Shown here in pieces: positions 5,371 through 8,044 of a DNA stretch of 8,044 bases (position 1 is its first letter; the number at the start of each line of letters is the position of its first letter). The position numbers were made by a program, and so were the translations under genes. A model generated the notes under the pieces. The model ran no database searches. It was given only the letters and a program-made list of their open reading frames with translations, and was not told the origin of the DNA. This DNA is from a bacterium. Lineage in GTDB: Bacteria; BMS3Abin14. The stretch spans positions 1 to 8,044 of the forward strand of contig JARGFV010000112.1 in assembly GCA_029210545.1 (NCBI GenBank), given 5' to 3'.

Positions 5371-6435
5371 ATGCGCAAAGAATCCCTTAGTTTTCTGCAA
5401 GACCTCATTGCGGCCCCGAGCCCTTCCGGTTTCGAGGGACCGGCCCAGAAGGTCTGGATGGACCGCACATCCCCGTTTGCCGACGAGGTGCGGATGGATG
5501 TCCACGGCAACGCTATCGCCACCCTGAACGCCAACGGTTCCCCGCGCGTCATGCTGGCCGGTCACAGCGATGAGGTGGGTTTCATGGTGAAATACATCTC
5601 TGATGAAGGTTTCATTTCGTTCACCTGCATCGGCGGGGTGGACATCCACCTCGTCCCGGCGAGGAGGGTCGTGATTCACACGGCGTCAGGTCCCGTGCTG
5701 GGAGTCGTCGGCCGGAAAGCCATCCACCTCATGGATGCCCAGGCAAGGGCCAACCAGAAACTGGAGTGGCACCAGTTGTGGATCGACATCGGCGCCGGCG
5801 ACCGCAAGGAGGCGGAGAAGAAGGTTTCTTTGGGCGACCCCGTGACCTTCCCTGACGGCTTCGAGGTGATCAACGGGTCGGCGGTCATCGGTCGCGGTTT
5901 TGATGACAAGGCGGGGAGTTTCACGGTTTCGGAGGTCATGAGGCTCCTGAAGGGAAAGAAGATCAGCGCCGCGGTCTACGGGGTTTCCACCGTGCAGGAA
6001 GAGCTGGGGCTCCGGGGGGGCAAGACCAGCGCCCACGGGATCGATCCCGATATAGGGATCGCCATCGATGTGACTTTCGCCTCCGATCATCCGGAGGTGG
6101 ACAAGAAACAGGTCGGAGATATCAGCCTGGGGAAAGGTCCGGTCATCGCGCGGGGCCCCAATATCAATCCAAGGATATTCCAAAAGCTGGTCAAGCTGGC
6201 TGCCAGGAGCAAAATTCCGTACCAGGTGGAACCGTCGTCCCGGGCCACCGGAACCGATGCCAACGTGATCCAGTTGACCCGGAGCGGCGTGGCGGCGGGT
6301 CTCGTCAGCATTCCCAACAGGTACATGCACACGCCCGTGGAGATGGTCAACCTCAAGGACATGGAGAACGCCGCCAGGCTCCTGGCCGCCTACATCGAAT
6401 CCCTCAAACCGGGAGAGGATCTGACCCCGTTTTAG
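5371..6435 (+). CDS. M42-family metallo-aminopeptidase
   Basis: The 354-residue product is a full-length M42 peptidase (FrvX/TET type, often mislabelled endoglucanase). Expected co-catalytic metal and catalytic residues are visible: H65 and D67 in LAGHSDEVG, bridging D178 in GFDDKAG, catalytic E210 and metal-binding E211 in VQEELGLRGG, D233 in AIDVTF and H320 in RYMHTPVE. Family members assemble into large tetrahedral dodecamers that trim short peptides from the N-terminus in the cytoplasm; the residue preference cannot be read here. There is no signal peptide. ATG 5371 has AGAAAGGA 6 bases upstream. The gene stands alone, separated by repeat-bearing spacers on both sides (149 and 113 bases), and probably has its own promoter between 5290 and 5355, though no convincing -35/-10 pair could be picked. 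Confidence 0.92.
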   Translation: MRKESLSFLQDLIAAPSPSGFEGPAQKVWMDRTSPFADEVRMDVHGNAIATLNANGSPRVMLAGHSDEVGFMVKYISDEGFISFTCIGGVDIHLVPARRVVIHTASGPVLGVVGRKAIHLMDAQARANQKLEWHQLWIDIGAGDRKEAEKKVSLGDPVTFPDGFEVINGSAVIGRGFDDKAGSFTVSEVMRLLKGKKISAAVYGVSTVQEELGLRGGKTSAHGIDPDIGIAIDVTFASDHPEVDKKQVGDISLGKGPVIARGPNINPRIFQKLVKLAARSKIPYQVEPSSRATGTDANVIQLTRSGVAAGLVSIPNRYMHTPVEMVNLKDMENAARLLAAYIESLKPGEDLTPF

Positions 6436-6446
6436 GCGGAGTTTTC

Positions 6447-6538
6447 GGTTCACAGTTCACGGTTCACAGTAAAAAGCCCCAAAGAAAACACTTGTGATGC
6501 AAAAGGTTCAAAACTGTAAACCGTAAACCGTGAACTGG
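6447..6538. repeat. Inverted syllable repeat GTTCAC / GTAAACC in spacer
   Basis: The left part is GTTCACA, GTTCACG, GTTCACA (6448-6468); the right part is ACTGTAAACCGTAAACCGTGAACTG (6513-6537). CAGTTCACGGTT at 6453-6464 is perfectly inverted at 6526-6537, with a 61-base interval. The right end supplies the GGAA (6537-6540) that serves as the likely ribosome-binding site of rsmD, so the element reaches into the translation start region. Confidence 0.7.
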
Positions 6539-6548
6539 AAACTTGATT

Positions 6549-7112
6549 ATGCGCATCATCTCCGGCAGCGCGAAGGGACACAAGATCCTGTGTCCGAAAG
6601 GGAAAGGGACGCGGCCAACCGGCGATCGTGTCCGTGAAGCGGTCTTTTCGATCCTGGGCGAGAGGGTTGTCGGCGCCCGGGTCCTTGATCTGTACAGTGG
6701 GACGGGCGCCATGGGCCTCGAGGCGCTCAGCAGGGGTGCGGATGAGGCCGTGTTCGTGGAAAGGGATCCCCGGGCGCTCAAGTACCTGACCGCCAACATC
6801 GAGTCCTGCGGCCTCAAGATCAGGTCCAGGGTGGTCGCGAGGGCTGTCCTGCCGTTCCTGAAGACGGCCGATCTCGGCAGCGGTTTCGACATTGTTTTCG
6901 CCGATCCGCCCTACAGCGGCAGCGAGGGGAGTTTGACCTTGTCGGCCTTATCCAAACGTGCTAAATCCCTCCAAAGAAGCCTCGTGGTGCTGGAGCACTC
7001 TCCGGGTAACGCTCCCGGGACAGCACCTGACGACATGGAACCTGTGGACACGAGAAGATACGGGAACGTTTGTTTGGCTTTTTACACCTTCCGCGATCCG
7101 GAAGCCTGTTGA
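6549..7112 (+). CDS. rsmD: 16S rRNA (guanine(966)-N(2))-methyltransferase RsmD
   Basis: The 187-residue product has the family's usual length and start (MRIISGSAKGHKI). DRVREAVFSIL (26-36) is the conserved N-terminal motif, VLDLYSGTGAMGLEALSRGA (45-64) the SAM-binding motif I, FVERD (69-73) the acidic motif II residue, and DPPY at 119-122 the catalytic motif of N-directed Rossmann methyltransferases; VVLEHS (146-151) closes the core. The enzyme methylates G966 of 16S rRNA in the 30S subunit using SAM. ATG 6549 is preferred over an in-frame TTG at 6543 because MRIISG matches the family start; GGAA lies 8 bases upstream. coaD follows after 80 bases, the gene order found in many bacteria. A 7-base inverted repeat (7123-7129 / 7153-7159) lies between them but has no T run, so co-transcription is likely. 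Confidence 0.95.
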   Translation: MRIISGSAKGHKILCPKGKGTRPTGDRVREAVFSILGERVVGARVLDLYSGTGAMGLEALSRGADEAVFVERDPRALKYLTANIESCGLKIRSRVVARAVLPFLKTADLGSGFDIVFADPPYSGSEGSLTLSALSKRAKSLQRSLVVLEHSPGNAPGTAPDDMEPVDTRRYGNVCLAFYTFRDPEAC

Positions 7113-7192
7113 AGAACCCCGCAAGGCTCCGGATCCCGGTAAATTAATCGCAGAGCCTTCGAGTACTCCACCACGCTGCCAGAGGGACCCGA

Positions 7193-7681
7193 ATGAAAAC
7201 CATCGCCATCTACCCCGGGACTTTCGACCCCATCACCAACGGACATGTTGACCTCATCACCAGAGCGGCGTCCATCTTCCCGAAGGTCATCGTCCTGGTT
7301 GCCGCCGATACGAGGAAAAAATGCCTGTTTACCCTCGATGAAAGGTTGGAGATGATCAACGGAGCTGTGGAACCGTGCGGGAAGACGGTCCAGGTCGTGC
7401 CGTTCCACGGGCTGCTCGTGGACGCGGTGAAAAAGCATTCCGCCAAGATGATCATCCGGGGTTTGAGGGCCGTTTCCGATTTCGAGTATGAATCCCAGAT
7501 GGCTCTCATGAACCGCCGCCTGGAAAATTCCATAGAAACCTTTTTCATGATCAGTTCGGAGTCGTTCGCGTACCTGAGCTCCAGTTTTGTAAAGGAGATC
7601 GCCGGCCTGGGCGGGGACGTGAGCAGCATGGTTCCCCCCGGCGTCGTGGATAGGCTCAGGCAGCATTTTTACAAAATATGA
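7193..7681 (+). CDS. coaD: Phosphopantetheine adenylyltransferase CoaD
   Basis: The 162-residue product is a complete CoaD. IAIYPGTFDPITNGHVDLI contains the nucleotidyltransferase T/HxGH motif (T15-N-G-H18), RGLRAVSDFEYE (89-100) binds substrate and ATP phosphates, and YLSSSFVKEIA (127-137) is the C-terminal ISSTxVR-type loop. It transfers AMP from ATP to 4'-phosphopantetheine, giving dephospho-CoA, the penultimate step of CoA synthesis, as a cytoplasmic hexamer in the family. ATG 7193 follows GAGGGA at 7182-7187 with five bases between. Nothing is missing or odd. It is the last gene in the window; only repeats follow. Confidence 0.96.
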   Translation: MKTIAIYPGTFDPITNGHVDLITRAASIFPKVIVLVAADTRKKCLFTLDERLEMINGAVEPCGKTVQVVPFHGLLVDAVKKHSAKMIIRGLRAVSDFEYESQMALMNRRLENSIETFFMISSESFAYLSSSFVKEIAGLGGDVSSMVPPGVVDRLRQHFYKI

Positions 7682-7702
7682 TGGACTTACAAGAGGATGT
7701 CT

Positions 7703-7715
7703 GTTCCTTCGGAAC
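7703..7715. other. Small hairpin after coaD
   Basis: GTTCC (7703-7707) pairs with GGAAC (7711-7715) around a TTC loop, 21 bases past the coaD stop. There is no T run, so it is at best a weak or factor-dependent end signal. Confidence 0.25.
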
Positions 7716-7720
7716 GAAAC

Positions 7721-7748
7721 GGGGTATCGGGGTATCGGGGTGTCGGGA
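7721..7748. repeat. 8-base tandem repeat GGGGTATC
   Basis: Two exact units (7721-7728, 7729-7736) are followed by GGGGTGTC (7737-7744) and a partial GGG. CCCC at 7752-7755 could pair back with one GGGG. It is another syllable-type repeat, with a sequence not found elsewhere in the window. Confidence 0.7.
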
Positions 7749-7760
7749 AAACCCCTATGC

Positions 7761-7808
7761 TGTCATTGCGAGGAGCATCGAGCTTGACGAGGGCGACGTG
7801 GCAATCCC
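7761..7808. repeat. Dispersed palindromic repeat 'TGTCATTGCGAGGAGC...GACGTGGCAATC'
   Basis: The two ends, TGTCATTGCGAGGAGC and GGGCGACGTGGCAATC, are recognisable as the common bacterial interspersed palindrome usually seen as GTCATTGCGAGCGAAGCGAAGCAATC. Its right half may also occur at 384-399. A 67-codon ORF (7697-7900) runs through this and neighbouring repeats and is not considered a gene. Confidence 0.65.
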
Positions 7809-7825
7809 AGAAAGCTCGGTTCCTG

Positions 7826-7877
7826 CAAAAGCGGCAAGAGCTGATTGACCGCAAAGTACGCGAAGTTTCGCAAAGAA
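7826..7877. repeat. Dispersed repeat 'AAAAGCGGCAAGAGCTGATTG', copy 3
   Basis: The 23 bases from 7827 to 7849 are identical to 557-579; the phrase continues as ACCGCAAAGTACGCGAAGTTTCGCAAAG, similar to ACCGCGGAGGACGCGGAGTTTCGCAAGG at 577-604. Strong identity over such a distance, next to heavily decayed surroundings, suggests recent spread or gene conversion. Confidence 0.75.
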
Positions 7878-7895
7878 ACCTCCTGGATCTCAGGT

Positions 7896-7942
7896 ATTGA
7901 TGGACTCGCAAAAAGTCCATCAATGCGCCCCGCGCGGGGCGC
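7896..7942. repeat. Double-hairpin element: 11-bp stem-loop plus 18-bp GC palindrome
   Basis: ATTGATGGACT (7896-7906) is perfectly inverted at 7914-7924 with a 7-base loop CGCAAAA. Immediately after, 7925-7942 (GCGCCCCGCGCGGGGCGC) is a perfect 18-base palindrome. Neither stem is followed by a T run on the + strand. On the - strand the palindrome is followed by ATTGATGG, so no terminator is apparent there either. Confidence 0.8.
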
Positions 7943-7944
7943 CC

Positions 7945-8044
7945 AAATCAATGACTCGAACCTTAAGTCAATGACAAGCCGCGCCTGGGAAGGGCGCCCG
8001 GATCGATGACCGACAAAAGCAGCCGCGCCTGGGAGAGGCGCCCG
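7945..8044. repeat. Tandem array of GC-rich hairpins with TCAATGAC spacers, continuing past the edge
   Basis: Two 23-base copies (7978-8000 and 8022-8044) differ at two adjacent bases in the right arm and loop boundary; each folds as GCGCCT / (A or G)GGCGC-type hairpins, fully paired in the second copy and with one G.T pair in the first. They repeat with a 44-base period. The spacers carry the octamer TCAATGAC at 7948-7955 and 7968-7975 and TCGATGAC at 8003-8010. The last copy ends at the window edge, so the array is probably incomplete here. Confidence 0.65.

Noticed and set aside
5686-6453. 255-codon open frame on the - strand over the M42 gene
   Set aside because: It is antisense to a complete M42 peptidase with all metal ligands, and its translation shows no recognisable domain. 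It is a codon-bias shadow.
7945-8044. CRISPR-like layout: 23-base repeats with 21-base spacer
   Set aside because: Only two copies are visible, the repeats are internally palindromic over most of their length, and the spacers share a common octamer (TCRATGAC), unlike unique CRISPR spacers. No cas gene is present. The array runs off the edge, so this is rejected on present evidence only.
1-8044. tRNA or rRNA genes
   Set aside because: No cloverleaf with a GGTTCGAATCC-type T arm and no rRNA-like sequence was found in the gene-free stretches.

Overview
The window is a GC-rich stretch of bacterial chromosome. It carries nine recognisable protein genes, one of them cut by the left edge, separated by intergenic DNA unusually rich in small dispersed repeats. 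The gene set is ordinary bacterial housekeeping plus a few accessory genes: 16S rRNA methylation (rsmD), coenzyme A synthesis (coaD), pterin/queuosine chemistry (queD-like), a sirtuin, an M42 peptidase, an amidohydrolase, a periplasmic SurA-like chaperone, a zinc-ribbon response regulator and a HepT-like toxin end. A secreted SurA-type protein implies a periplasm, hence a Gram-negative cell. The zinc-ribbon/receiver architecture and the style of the intergenic repeats suggest a deltaproteobacterial (Desulfobacterota-like) lineage. That placement is inference; no rRNA or other phylogenetic marker is present.

Layout. 3-260 (+): C-terminal part of a HepT/DUF86 ribonuclease toxin. 261-1600: about 1.3 kb without a convincing gene, made of decayed repeat phrases (roughly 340-940), several hairpins (977-1009, 1078-1140, 1250-1273) and unexplained sequence (1276-1600). 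1602-2317 (-): response regulator with a structured 3' untranslated region ending in an intrinsic terminator. 2318-2499: divergent spacer holding an inverted-repeat element. 2500-3533 (+): SurA-like protein and QueD-like synthase, overlapping by 4 bases. 3534-3734: repeat-derived spacer. 3735-5221 (+): amidohydrolase and class III sirtuin, stop and start overlapping by one base. 5222-5370: spacer with another inverted-repeat element. 5371-6435 (+): M42 aminopeptidase. 6436-6548: spacer with a third inverted-repeat element. 6549-7681 (+): rsmD and coaD, a very common bacterial pair. 7682-8044: no gene, only stacked repeat families, ending in a tandem array of GC-rich hairpins that runs off the right edge.

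How it works together. Three short + strand transcription units are suggested by spacing: surA-like/queD, amidohydrolase/sirtuin and rsmD/coaD, with the peptidase alone. The response regulator is transcribed the other way. I see no strong case for a new defence or mobile system. The most unusual content is the intergenic DNA: several unrelated families of small repeats, including inverted repeats built of iterated 6-8 base 'syllables' whose sequence differs from spacer to spacer, and the hairpin array at 7896-8044.
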